The position numbers and the translations under genes were made by a program. Below the pieces are notes generated by a model. It made no database searches. It was not told the origin of the DNA and saw only the letters and a list, made by a program, of their open reading frames with translations. A stretch of 64,000 nt of DNA from Paramacrobiotus metropolitanus (lineage: Eukaryota; Tardigrada; Eutardigrada; Parachela; Macrobiotidae). The stretch lies in the NCBI RefSeq assembly GCF_019649055.1, contig NW_026570247.1, forward strand, positions 682,001-746,000, in the 5' to 3' direction. Positions within the stretch are counted from its first letter, which is position 1. Each line of letters opens with the position of its first letter. This document shows positions 1 through 11,901 of the stretch, piece after piece.

Positions 1-299
1 CGGTGTCACTGCAGTCCGGCGTCGAACCTGGTGTGGCGCTATCAAGACCGCCTGCTCGATAAAGACACTGCGGCGGTGCTGGGGCATGTCTCCGTGAAAA
101 ATCTTAGGAGCTGGAGCTATTTCACTATTCACAATGTTACTAGTACGTCTTACGGAAAAGTCGAATGTCTGCGCCTCTGTGGTATCGACAGATATTGTTT
201 GGTCCAGAGATTTCTTATTAGAGCACCAAGTTAGTTCCTACATTCCTAGCGTACTGCCCATATTATATTTCGACAACATAACTTTTTTAAAACTACCTT

Positions 300-590
300 G
301 TGCGAGAATTATTACAACAGCGATTAAACCTAGCGGGAGCTGAAGGGACTGCAGCAGCCGTTTTGCTAGAAATTTACGGGAAATGGCTTCCAGTCATTCT
401 TGAAAATTTCATTGCGCAGTCTACTGGATTATCAGCGCGCTGTGTTCTTGCGGGGCTGCTGCCATGCTTATCATCCTTGAGGAAAAATTTCCACCTCGGT
501 TGGAGTGAAGCAGTTTAAAGATCGCTGCAGAAAATTTAAAGCACTTAAACTTTCTGCAACGATCTTTTCTCATTCATATTTTGATTTGTC
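300..590 (+). pseudogene. Gene-like fragment, family R1 copy 1
   Basis: An open stretch at 300-518 contains the peptide KWLPVILENFIAQSTG and ends near LRKNFHLGWSEAV. DNA from about 390 to 590 is recognisably similar to the reverse complement of about 32,050-32,330: both carry a block like GATCGCTGCAGAAAA followed by a related ACGATCTTT. Repeated, diverged copies suggest an old gene family or an unclassified repeat. I recognise no domain. The exon limits are not clear and this copy has stops soon after 518, so I treat it as a fragment. Confidence 0.3.
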
Positions 591-599
591 ATATCGTAC

Positions 600-2878
600 G
601 GTGAGGATAGTGAGCGGTATCCACCGAAGCCAAAAGTAACCAGGTACATACGATGGGATGCTGTGATTACTGCAATCAATTGCTCTTCCCCATTTATTAC
701 GCTAATTTCTATAATTATGTCGTATCCTGTGGTATATGTACGACCTTCCCGGTCGCGTGTATTGCTGGGTTATAACCTTGCTTATTCCTGACTTATACCT
801 GGTTACCGATATGACTTGTGCTGTTACCACGTACAAGTGCACGTAGCAGTCACTAGTCAGTACGAGTACTGCGCAGTGCGCACTATCAGTAGACAGTAGG
901 CCTACGTACTCGGCATCCTTATTGTGTTCGCTTTGTTTCGTATCCCTCACATATCCCGTCTAATTTCTTAGGAGGCGGCAATTGGGGTAATTTGCCAGTT
1001 GTCCATCATTTCGTAGCTCTCGCTAGGCAGTCAGTCGTCGGAGGCGGCCGAATGGTGGGAACGATGAGTACGGCACACTCGCTTGTCATAGCCGCGTACT
1101 CCACCCGGCCTTGCCATCGGTCGGAAGCGAAATGGTCCGTCGTCTTCGTCCCGCAATGCCGCGGAGAGAGAACTATTACGGGTATCCACAGGTACCCAGC
1201 TGTCCCAGTAGAACGGCAGCGGTCAGACGCGCCCCATGTACCGGTGTACCCGTCGGGGCGTGGCCTTTTTGGCGTCAAAGTAGACGAAAGCCCGCTCACC
1301 GGCCTACACACCGAGTACACAGTAACCGAACTGTGACCATCATATTCGAACCGTGGTACGAAAATAAGAAATGGATACTTAAAAAGTAATTCTCCTGATC
1401 GCGGAATACGGATATAAAACAGCCAACCAACTGATTGCGTGCATTGGCTTAAAAATAAAATCCGCTTGTGCGCGCAAAACTCAGTTAAGTTTAAAAACTA
1501 CAAGATTTCAAAACTGCAAACGCAAACAAGAATACTTGTAAGCTGTACAGTGTACATATGTACCAAACGGTTTCCTATGGACCGATCTTTCGTCGAACGC
1601 AGTATGCTGATAGATTAACACTAACTAAGAATTTTCCAGCTTTTTCCCAAATTTTTAAATGGCTTTCAGGAGTACTTTTAATATAATACTCAAAACCCCG
1701 AACGGTATGAGAGTGGTCTTCATAGTTATTTGCGTTTATGTGTGCGAAATCTCAAGGAGATCGGTCAATAATGAGGCGTTTGGTACCTCCGTTTGGGTCT
1801 TAACTGGTTGAGATCTTATTTCACCCATAACTCCGCAACCACATGTTGCTTGCATCAATAGTTTTCAGGTCAATTTATACTAATCATTTGGCTGGATAAT
1901 GTATAAAAAATATTAGTGCAAAAACATGTCGGATGCGGGCGAAGCGAAAGATCCCGTGCATGCAAAATGCATGGCATAAAGCTCGCTGATGATAGTGAGT
2001 GCCTCCGTACATGTTCCCAAATCGTGTAATCTGTAGCCGGAAACAGTACGGTTTTTATCCGGTGCCAGAGCTTGCAGAAGCGGCTTCGAAGAGAATGCAG
2101 TTCATTTGCAATATTACGGGTAGCTCAACAGGTAAGGGCGCATAAATGAATAACAGAGACACTAACAACGATATAACCGGAAGTTATCAGACGGAACGGA
2201 AGAACAGCAAGACAATAAATGAGCAGACGTTGTAAAATAATGTGCAGATTTGAAGATAAGTACGCAGATTATCTGCGTATCTGCTTGGATCTGTCAAGTA
2301 CTCTGTGATTTCGGCAAGACTAAAGCAATGTACGCATTCCGGCGAACTCAGAGGGGCTGAATCCGTGTACAGTAGTGCTGCTGCACCCAAAGAATGCGAC
2401 GTACAAGTACGTCCTAAATTCCTAACCAAAAATCACTGCACAGGCATCCCAACGAAATTATAATAACAGGTTTTATTTGTCAGAAATGTCAAATAACATA
2501 TTACGGTATTGCCAAAGGGTTGAAATAAAGGCTACATCCTAAACGTATTTTTAAATATTACTTTTCGTCAGAGGCGGATTATGGTATTTTTAGACCGGCA
2601 ACACCAATTACTTTTACCAATTCATCCGATCTTTTTTCTTGTTACGGATTCGAACTCGCCTTGATATCAGCTACATTGTGGTCCATAATTTGACAAAATT
2701 GGGGAATCCAACTTTTGGACCCCCCCCCCCCGGACATTTTGCCCGGGTCAAACTTTCTGAACCTAACATACCAAACAGTGCTGTTTCAGTAAATTTCTAC
2801 CCCTTCTTATTTTTACCACAAAAAAATCCCAACAATCACATTCCACTGCCAGTCATCCGGATAGCTGAACGTGCACAC
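600..2878. other. Region without a supported gene; decayed foldback copy
   Basis: Overlapping open frames on both strands at about 992-1,336 lie in GC-richer DNA but show no recognisable domain or splice structure. About 1,440-1,950 resembles the arms of the foldback family seen at 62.5-63.9 kb: it shares a TTTGTGCGCGCAA-like block, a TATGGACCGATC-like block and a CAAGGAGATCGGTC-like block. It is strongly diverged. A 12-C homopolymer lies at 2,720-2,731. Nothing else is supported. Confidence 0.35.
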
Positions 2879-3493
2879 TCAGCGAACATAGACCGCCGTG
2901 ACCTTGGCTAGCATGTCAGCCGGGACCGGTGGGACGTTGTCGATCATGGCCGACCTCGCGCGGCTGGTTATGTGCATCCAATTGTAGTAGCCACTGCCGA
3001 GCAGCAGCTGCCGCGGCATGATGATGCGCAGCTTATCGATGGGCAGTTGGTGCGATCCCTCCGCGAAATCCCTCAAGCAGAAGTATGCTTGTTCATGTGC
3101 TGGCAGAAGACTAGCGCTGCAGCTCATATACAAAGGACTTCAAAATATGGTGCCCATGATTTCGTCAAAAAGTTGGTTGACTTTCCAGTTATGAAGAAAG
3201 ATCAAGCGGTAAATGAATCGATAGAATACCGCAGCATCATCGGCCGGGTGCTGCCAGTACGATAATGTTTGTGCCATACGGCCCTTCCTTCGGGGATCCA
3301 TGACAGTATGGTCTTTGAGAACTATTAAGGGCAACCTGATCATGATCAACATGGACTGCAACAGCTTAATTAAGAAGGCATCGTTGTGCCGCAGGAATTC
3401 TCCCAACAGGGTAGGATTTTTAGTCGCTGAGTTGATTGGGCGGGTCAGGAGAGACGTGGAAGCAGTAACTGTGATCGGACTGAAGGCCTGCAC
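2879..3493 (-). pseudogene. Protein-kinase N-lobe fragment (copy C)
   Basis: The minus-strand frame 3,493-3,140 contains FLIKLLQSM, then IRLPLIVLKDHTVM, which fits the alpha-C helix and beta-4/beta-5 region (subdomains III-V) of a protein kinase. The adjoining frame 3,133-2,879 contains FAEGSHQLPIDKLRIIMPRQ followed by LLLG, resembling the alpha-D/alpha-E region just before the catalytic HRD. The two pieces are in the right order but in different frames, with no HRD or DFG after them, so the gene is broken or truncated. Kinase relatedness is inferred from pattern only. The partner fragments at 3.7-5.7 kb and 38.2-39.6 kb strengthen it. Confidence 0.4.
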
Positions 3494-3699
3494 AGCTTTT
3501 CAGTTAGATGCTGATGCACCCGTAACGCCAAGACTGTCACCAGCTGACACAATGTGCACACTCTGTCGCAAGAAACAACGTACCATTTGAAATCAAGCAG
3601 AACCAACAGCAGAGGCAAAAGCGGTTTTATTGGTTCTTCAGAAATAATACCAGTTTTTGAGCCACTTACGCCTCGTATGAACACTAAAATAATCAAGAG

Positions 3700-5700
3700 G
3701 TTCCGTTGCAAGAGAACCGCATTCAACCTTGGTATCTGGCTTACCGTTTCGCCCGGTTTTGGGAATGTATGTCTATGTAGAGGAAGATCACATTGATGAT
3801 TCACGGCGACAGATGATCCAGACAATCAGCCGTGTAACACATGTATCGGTTCCTGTATCTGTGGGAACATGACAAAGTCATCCAACTGCGTCTTCACAAT
3901 TTACATGACAACATGCAAATACGGTATTTCTGGCATTACGAGCTGTGGGAGATCCGTTCCTAATTGTACGTTTGCAGTATACTGAGCAAGCATAAATTAA
4001 GTAACTGTGGGAAAAGCCTTCCTGACAGACGACAGTGAGTTACAAGTGAATAACACCTAACCAGTACCTCTTCGCTTGGTTATAAGCTGATTTTGGAAAC
4101 GAATCGTTGGCTGATGGACTCGGCTGGCTGTATGTGTTTCCAGCAGCTACGTTAACGTCGCCCCCATAATCTGTACCGTTTCCATCCATGGCGAGGATCA
4201 TGGTGATTAGTGATACATGCTCATTCATCCAGTTCAGTGCGCAGGTCAAACCGACAGCAATCCCAGAATGCGTAGCGAAAACGCTTGGTGCTTCGGTGGC
4301 CATGCATGTATACGGCAGTGTGCACGTGTGGGGCTGCGCATTGTTGGTCTTTAATGTCATGGCTCCTTTTAACTTCTGGATGTGTCCGAAATCCACTAGC
4401 TCAATATTGCCATCGTTTCTACTGCGGAGGGCATTTCATTTCGGCATTTCAAGTCACGGTGGCAATCACGCTCACTTGCAAAGGGAACCAGTAGATCGTG
4501 GGGGGCCACTGGGGGCCGCGTGCAACTTGCTGAGCGATGTCCACTATCTTCTCCAAAGTCAGTTGTTTTCTTGGCTATCTCTTACGTTCCTGCAGTATTA
4601 TAGTACAAGAGATGTACAAGCTTGTCCCGTAATTTCCATCGTAAAGGTACAGCTAGCGCGAAATTTGCGCTTGAAACGATGGCCACGTCACTACGCTTAT
4701 CTGATTGCCTAAATCCGCTCCGTAGTTAGATTGTCCATTACCACACCGACTGTTTCTTATTAGCCATCTTACGCCAGGCAGTTACTGTTATTCTCATTGA
4801 ATTAAATGGGGTGTACCAAGCCACCAGCCAGCCAAATGCATGTTACGTGTTTAAACAGTGTGGCGTGGCGCGCCGTAGTACGGATTTACGCGCAACACGT
4901 AAATTTGTAATGTTCGCTGTTCTGATGCGATGGAAATTACGGGACAAGCTTGTACTCGTCTACTGAACGTGGGTATATGCTTTTAGCCTTTTACTACTTA
5001 TTAAATACAATGTGCCGTGTGCACTGCAAGGTGCTTGAGCGCAAATTTCGATTTTAACTGCCTACAACTTTGAAAATTTACTCTGACAGAAACAGTGTTT
5101 AACCCGCTTAACTCTACATGCTATTAATATCTATATTAAATTACGCGTATAGTTGATATTATGGTGTTACATGGTACGAGTACCTGTGGTGCCTACAAAC
5201 GATGATAGTTGTTCCTTATATGAATCTTATTAGTTTATTGCCAAAATGTAGCTGTACATATAAACTTTTTTAAGGAGCTGTCATACATTACGCCACTGCA
5301 AAGGGAACTCACTTACTGCAATGAAACGTACTGTAGCAAAGCTCCTACTGTAGCAAAGCTCCGTGGTTATCCGTGATTCCCATTATTATGTACGATGTGA
5401 AGCCGGGAAGAGCTGCATGCATGTAAAGATAAAAGACTCCACCATATCTCACCAAATCTGAACGTTGTGTAATACGAAAATTACGATAATATGATCAGTA
5501 TGGCGTCGTGGGTCGTCACCCTCGGATCGTCCGCAGGCAAGCGTTTAACAGAGTTTCCCTTGTTGGTGTCGATATGTAGTATTTACTCCAATACACACTT
5601 CGGCTTCCGCATGTCCATCTCGTCCCAGGCATTCATCGGTCAGGATGCAGGAAAATCCGGATTGCAGCGGGCAAATTATCTGCAGAATCTCTTCACGCTA
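3700..5700 (-). pseudogene. Protein-kinase pseudogene (copy A)
   Basis: Read on the minus strand, this region has three blocks in the same order as the plus-strand copy at 38.2-39.6 kb. Block 1 (about 5,680-5,480) reads SVKRLPADDPRV, matching TVKRLPADDPRV there and resembling the VAVK strand with the ATP-binding lysine. Block 2 (4,396-4,290) reads DFGHIQKLKGAMTL, matching DFGRIRKLEWTMTL (Mg-binding DFG). Block 3 (about 3,840-3,770) reads SGSSVAVNHQCDLP, matching SGSSVAVTTHRDLP. The HRD-containing block is missing between blocks 1 and 2, and frames change. I infer a decayed paralogue. Confidence 0.42.
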
Positions 5701-5769
5701 CTGGTATTTATCAAATGCATCCATCGCTTTGGTGGAGGTGCTCAGCCGACTGTCGTAAAGGAATGACAG

Positions 5770-6823
5770 TTTTCATGGTGATGCGCAATGACTGGATGCA
5801 TACCCATAATTATTTATTTTATTTATAACTGAGTTAAGGTATCAAACAAAGCAACCGTGTCGGCGTAATCGTATGCGACCCACGTGGGGTTAGAAGTACC
5901 AGCATCCATGGCTGATGATATGACTATATATAATGTTATACAGAAACATCTGTATATGCAGAGTATAAAGTGAATGGACCACCACAACAACTGCTGCTTG
6001 TCAGTGTGCTTAGTATCCTCGAGACCTCGACATTATCAACGTGGTGCGCTAAAGGCCTGGCACACTCGTGCCAGGTCACAAAATCAATATGTAAAGTGGA
6101 AAACAGCAGCCTAAAATGGCATGGTGTAGTCAGTGCATACTGCATATATGACCAAAGTTACTCCAGTAGGCCAAAATGCCATTATGACGCGCTAACAGCG
6201 GTTTAATAAAATTCATGGCATGCGCAATATTAATCCTTGGCCTTATCACGGTCGACTGATGCGTTCCATACGTATTCGTACCAATCCACATTATTTTTGG
6301 GCATTTCCAAAAGCATATGCACATAAATAGAATTAGTACTCGTAGATTACATAAATATTATTCATGGAAGTTATCGATACAGGGCCGGTTACAAATGTTC
6401 ATGAAAACAGCGAGACTTACAAATTCATGGGTTACGCCAAGCTCCATGCCACGGTGCGCCACACCTCGGCGATCACGCTTTGCACGCATTTGGCATGTCT
6501 GGTACATGCCATTAGTGGTGCGAGTAGAACTTATTACATTTTACTTAATTCCCGTGATACATCGTAATTATGAAATCACCTAGTGGAGTTTGGCAGAGCA
6601 AAAGTCAAGGCAGTAAGGGCTCTCTAACTACGGAGCGTGAATAATTATTGTGATTGCAATATAGTGACAGCGTAGTGGCTGTCGTTCTAAGCGACACTGG
6701 TGCATGATTATGCGCTGCCTGTATATTTCTCTACACGCTTAACCAGTTAGAATGCGAGATAAAATTTATTTGTTGTTGTATTCACTATTAAGTCATTTTT
6801 TTCGCATATTGTATGAACAGAAC
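5770..6823. other. Intergenic, nothing recognised
   Basis: Only short open frames with no domain, splice pattern or repeat that I can place. Confidence 0.4.
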
Positions 6824-6831
6824 GTTTAGGG
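6824..6831. repeat. Target-site duplication, left, of the hAT-type element
   Basis: GTTTAGGG directly precedes the inverted repeat and recurs exactly after the right end at 9,990-9,997. Confidence 0.9.
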
Positions 6832-6844
6832 TAGAGATGGCAAC

Positions 6845-6995
6845 GGCTTAGCCGAGCTGCGGCTTAGCCGGCTATTGGCCAGCCGGCTGACGGTTTTTGC
6901 AAGCCGTGGCCGACGTCGGGCCGGCTGTTTAAGCCGGCTGAGACTTCAGCCAGCCGCGGCTTAGCCGGCGGCCGACTCGGCTGAAGCGGCTTACC
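6845..6995. repeat. Left subterminal AGCCGGCT array of the hAT-type element
   Basis: Many AGCCGGCT, AGCCGCGG and GGCTTAGCC copies on both strands, irregularly spaced. They mirror an array at the other end. A role as transposase-binding sites is an inference. Confidence 0.75.
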
Positions 6996-7213
6996 CTCGT
7001 CAAAAAGTTTGTTATAAACTGTATCAACATACCTTAAATGTTAAGCCGTTTATCATAAAATGTGCCGACGGCATGATTTTGGCAGCAGATCTTATATAAT
7101 AATTTATATCAATATGAAAACGTATCGAAGTTACAAAATTCATTCGAAACTCGTAACCACGTCTTCGCAACTGTTTAACGAAAACGTTAAACAGAAGCAA
7201 ACGTAATACAAAA

Positions 7214-7581
7214 AGAACAAAAACTTTGTCGGTCGACCTACACGTAAACAATATCTCGCTCAGCAAGAAACAATTCCAGAAAAGTAAAAAAAATAAACCA
7301 GCCAAATTCCAAGATCCAGCACCACGAATTAATTCGTAGTGCCCCCTGTTAATTGTCAACAGCCCCGACGCCGTCGCGGTTCTGGTCTATTGCAAATAAC
7401 AATGTAAGATATTGCATCTAAAGCGAAAGTTTTGTCGGTCGACCGACATTGATCGCCTCGCCACATAACTTAAAAAACGATTTTGATCCACGTGTCGCCG
7501 TTATAGAGCATCAAAGCTTTTCTGCAGAACCTTGTTATTAAAGGCATAGTTTCTGTGCAAGCACATGATCGGTCGACCGAC
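7214..7581. repeat. Three copies of the GTCGGTCGACCGAC palindrome
   Basis: Near 7,228 (GTCGGTCGACCTAC), 7,434 (GTCGGTCGACCGAC, perfect 14-bp palindrome) and 7,568 (ATCGGTCGACCGAC). They lie in AT-rich DNA inside the hAT-type element, where such GC palindromes stand out. Confidence 0.7.
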
Positions 7582-9831
7582 AAGAATTATCTTCAAAAGC
7601 AAAAGTCGCAAAAACAAAAAGGAAAAAATCGCAAAAAAAGAAGCAAAAGTCTTCGAAACAAAAAACAAACTGCTCCAATTTACCTAGTTTGAGGCAAAAC
7701 GTCAACGACGAAATTTTGAGTAACACCTGACACTGCCCACGCGGTGGCTGCATTATTTTAGCTGCCGACTACGCTCACTATAGGCTACTTTCATGCTGCT
7801 TCTGATTAGCTGTATAGCAGTTTCAATGCTCACCGCAAGTTCGCGTTCAGCGCCGTTGCGCCCAGGCTAATTTTGACAGCCAGTTTTGGTAATGGCAATT
7901 CTCGACTTTTTTATAACTGTGCTTTTGAAATGGTTTCAGCTATTTTGTTTGAATCTCTGACGTTTTTTTGTTTTATGGCTGTCGACAGCCAAATTTTATT
8001 TCAAAATATTTTAAAAAAAAACACTGTTAGTGTTGATATTTATGCGTGGCACTGTCACGCACGGCATGCTTATGGGAAAAAGTGCAACATTCGACGCAGT
8101 TTGCAGTGATGCGAGTACCTACTGAAATTTTGGACCAGTTCGAGGGTAAGAGCTTATTGAATAGTTTCCAGTTTAAACGTCATAAAGATAGCACTTGTCG
8201 AATTATTGTGTGCGTTCTTATTTCCAGATCCTTAGGAGGCTCTGCTTAGATGGACAAATGTGCATGAAGACATGCAGTAAAGCAACAGGTAATCCAATTG
8301 TGTAGTGGAACGCTATTTTTTGCTACAAAACGATAGATTGAATTTCTATTTAAGGGGAATTTTAGTCCTTTTTGTTACCTTAAACTTAAGAAGCGAGCAG
8401 AAACTAGATCTTTTACTAAAGAAGTTTTCTTTAGGTATTTTAAAGTGCAGCACGGACAAGTTCAACGTATTAAAATTTGAGTTGATTTAAGTCTATTTTA
8501 TCGCTTATTTGCATGTCGACACTCCTATTTCAAAAGTTGCAGTCAATGCGTAATTGGTGGTGCGTATATGAAGTGTCTATTCCTTGTTTTTGCCATTTTT
8601 CTGATTCTTTTTAAATAGTAAATTTTTAAAAAATAATAAATAATGAATTTAATGCGTTCTGCTGCACTGTGCTGACCATTGCAGTTGGCTCATAAAAACA
8701 ATATAGAATGTTTATGTCAGAGTGTCGATTTTCCATTCGCTTTATTGTACTGGCCAAATGCTCCGTTGACAAAAGCAATAATTCCTAATTTAAGATTTTT
8801 TGTTTGAAAACTGCATCTCGACATGCACAGCAATTTTGTTGCTTGGTGTATTAAAAGTCCTAACACGCAGCGCTTTTCTATAAAAAATAACCGTTCTTGA
8901 ATGCAGTACATCTGGAATGCAGCATCTGTTGCGTTCAAGTAAAACTTGAATGCAATTGTTGTGCATCTGAAAATATCATATTGTAAGTAAGTTTACCATG
9001 CTGATGGTTCAAAATTTAAATTTTTTGCAGGGCAGATGAAGTATTGCTCTCCAGGCCCTTTGCCAGACGTGAAATTAACCGGGAAGTGCGTGGATGTCGA
9101 CATCCATTATTGTCCTTGCCATCGTGGCGATAATTAATTTCTTATGCATTTAGTAGTCGCTAATGCTATCCAAGCTGGCTCTTTTGCAATTTCTATCGCT
9201 CTTGTCAGTTTTCCGTTTATGCTTCTGGCGCATTATCCAAATCGATTTTTTTACTTAATTATGTTGGTGTTTTCATGAGAAAGTATGTCTCGGATGTTGG
9301 TTTTTTTGTGCAAAACTAGTTATGTGGTATATTGCAAAATAAATACAAAATGATCTCTGATATCCATATCTAAATGTTTCATATTCGTAAGTATTATAAA
9401 ACAAAGAGATGGTCTGTTATATCTAAGCCTAATTCAAAAGTTGTTATTAAACTATATGATATTTCTGACGAGGGTTAAACGGCGGCATCATTGTGCAATT
9501 TTTGGCGGTAAAGATGGCTCCACCGAGTCATTTTGCATCACATTTTCTTCGGCTTGCGCCTAATTTCTGTCGCTTTCGCTCTGATATTGTTAAACTCGGC
9601 CGTCATGATGCCATTTCAGTAGCAATGACGCCATTAACTGTACAAAATTAGGGAATTTCAGCTCATTCAGACTCGGAATTTCCGAATCGCCGCTGTTTTT
9701 TTTTGCTTCGAAAGTTTCGAAAAACGTTTTTTCACAACATAAAGGGAACAAGTTCCAATTTTTGGTAATTTAACTGCACTTTGCAACGTTATTTTCAAAA
9801 TTTTGCGAATTTTTTCGAAAGCGAGAAAATA

Positions 9832-9975
9832 AACGGCTTAGCCGGCCGCCAGCCGGCTAAGCCGGCTGGGAAATTTGGTCAGCCGCTCTAGCCGGCTAAG
9901 ACTTCCAGCCGCGTTTAATTAGCCGGCTAAGGGCTTCAGCCGGCCGTCAGCCGAAAGGTCAGCCGTTTAGCCGGC
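9832..9975. repeat. Right subterminal AGCCGGCT array of the hAT-type element
   Basis: Mirror of the left array: repeated GCCGGCTAA, AGCCGGC and related units just inside the right inverted repeat. Confidence 0.75.
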
Positions 9976-9989
9976 CGTTGCCATCTCTA

Positions 9990-9997
9990 GTTTAGGG
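9990..9997. repeat. Target-site duplication, right, of the hAT-type element
   Basis: GTTTAGGG, identical to 6,824-6,831. Confidence 0.9.
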
Positions 9998-10329
9998 TAC
10001 TACGAGTACGAGAACCTGTAATATCAAGTACTCGTATATCTCTTCTTAATTTTATTTCGATACATAATTCTCGCGGCTAAGCGGAGAGATATCATAATAT
10101 CGCAGTGAGATTAATAATATCGCTCAAACTGTGTATCCAGTAACATCAACCGAAAGGAGAGTTATCGCTTATGGAAAACGGCCCGGTAGAAGGTTGCAAA
10201 TTAGTATCCGTTTCACCAGACTACATGTCCCGTTACACTGCACTGATATGATGTGCAGCATATCTGTATTCTGTGTGATATTGCACATGACACATGAGCA
10301 GTGAGTCAATAACATGACATTACACCAAA

Positions 10330-10610
10330 CTACATGTTCCGCGCAGTAAGCGTCGGACCTTTGGCACCGGACGCCTCTCGCAAGGTCATCAAACTCGAAA
10401 GATGGAAACGTCAGGAAAGAGGCAAGATACCGTCAATTGAATATCTGCGCCAGCGGTTCAGCATCGAAATCCAACATGGAAATGTCCGGCTTTGTTATGG
10501 GAACAGCACCAGTATCGGCTAATTTAGACGAAATGTTCGATATAATTAGGCCGCCTATTTCTGCTGTCGACTGAGGCTGATAAATCAATACCTTTTATAT
10601 GATATCTGAT
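10330..10610 (+). pseudogene. Duplicated exon-like fragment, related to 42.49-42.72 kb
   Basis: The block GCATCGAAATCCAACATGG and its surroundings match 42,600-42,720 (GCATTGAAATCCAACGCAGG). Both encode FSIEIQ / ISIEIQ, followed in a shifted frame here by VMGTAPVSANLDEM, versus VIGTPASATLGEM there. Conservation across a frameshift suggests a decayed coding ancestor. No domain recognised. Confidence 0.3.
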
Positions 10611-11900
10611 ACTCAGGTCAGACCTAAGTACTACGTACATAGTGTTGCTTTTACATAGGAAAAAACGAATTCATATACGTAAACCCACTGGAAATTGCAC
10701 GTTTGCGGACAACACTCTTGTTGTTTCTAGACATTTTGCAGCTTACGTGAGCTATGCACAATGACGGAAAGTCATATTTATAGACAGCATTCGGTTGCCG
10801 AGAATTATGTGACAAAATGAATATGTGCTCATTGTGCTGTGCTTTGTTGTGTCGTGAGTACTTCACTAAAGTACCCAATGTACATAACATACCTAGATCG
10901 TTATTTCCCGATTTGTTTATTTCACAGACTTAATTATCTCCCCTGGATTCAGCGCTTTGAGGAAGCAAGCGGCTGCGTAAATAAGGTAGGAACAGCAGGA
11001 AGCGCAGGATAGTCTCGTGTTGCTCTGCTTTCGAATGCGGAATCGAGGAAAACAAGGTCACAAGGGCTTTACTATATCACGCAGTAGTGTGCGCAAAAAA
11101 GGACGCCAAACTGGCCTGGCTAATGGGGCAAGAATAAATTATGGTCTGAAACCATATGATCACAACAACATCTATTTCGTTTCCCTTGACAAGACGCACT
11201 AATACTCGTCATAAAGCAGACAAATGGGAAATGGTGTAATATTATTATTACAGTTCGCTAAAAGATATGTACAGTAGTTCGCAATAATCAGCGCTTCCCG
11301 GAACTTCAACGCTGCAATCCGTCGCCAGCCCGGCTCATCGCTCAGCTGATTATTGTACTAGTGCATGTTCACTGTGAAATCTTTCAGTTCTTTAGAGTCT
11401 TAGTCTCTAAAGTTTTATCAGGTTTGGAAAACATAGGTTAATATGTTCGTCCAACGTCAGTAATTACCAATCACTACAGATAGAGCAGTATCTGCCCGTG
11501 GCCCTCAGCCTGGTCCCTGGATTCTATCTTACGTGCTATCGTATCTCACTATATAACCGTGTACCCGACAACTCGAAACAGGTATTATTATTAACCTTGT
11601 TAAGACAACGCTTGCATCATAAGTAAGAGAAGCGACGGTTTTCATAACAGATTTTTTTAAGTGCAGCAGGTAAAGTTTACCGGTAAGTACGAGTGCTTTA
11701 ACATCTTTTAGAGTTGTTCAGTAACTCAGTAGCACAGCACAGCAAAGTCTCGTCTCGTACTAACTGAAACATGCTTTTGATCAATGTACATGCTGCCCGT
11801 CTTTTTTGCGCAGGCAAAAAGTTCACGGTTAGATTTCGCTCATATCGGGAGACATCGTCTCCGCACACCTGGGTCGGTCTCTTTTCCCTGTGCTTAAAAT
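10611..11900. other. Region without a supported gene
   Basis: Short unrelated open frames only. A plus-strand frame overlapping 11,771-12,277 is mostly antisense to the gag-like gene and is not accepted. Confidence 0.4.
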
Positions 11901-11901
11901 C

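Larger units (their letters stand above)
6832..9989. mobile_element. Non-autonomous hAT-type DNA transposon, 3.16 kb
   Basis: The ends are perfect 16-bp inverted repeats, TAGAGATGGCAACGGC at the left and its reverse complement at the right. They are flanked by an exact 8-bp duplication, GTTTAGGG. An 8-bp duplication and a TAGAGATGG-type end are characteristic of the hAT superfamily. Inside the ends lie GC-rich arrays of AGCCGGCT-like palindromes (about 6,845-6,995 and 9,832-9,975), while the interior is AT-rich. I find no transposase: the open frames at 7,024-7,359(-) and 7,873-8,109(+) lack convincing hAT motifs. It is therefore probably mobilised in trans. The intact ends and duplication suggest fairly recent insertion. 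Confidence 0.88.

Noticed and set aside
992-1336. Overlapping 104-114 codon ORFs on opposite strands
   Set aside because: No domain, no splice context and no second copy to choose a strand.
2640-2690. tRNA-like B box on the minus strand (GAGTTCGAATCC)
   Set aside because: The T-stem does not pair, no matching A box or acceptor stem is visible, and no T-run terminator follows.
7873-8109. hAT transposase remnant in the element interior
   Set aside because: A weak resemblance (FMAVDSQILFQNILKK) is not enough; no catalytic residues or dimerisation motif found.
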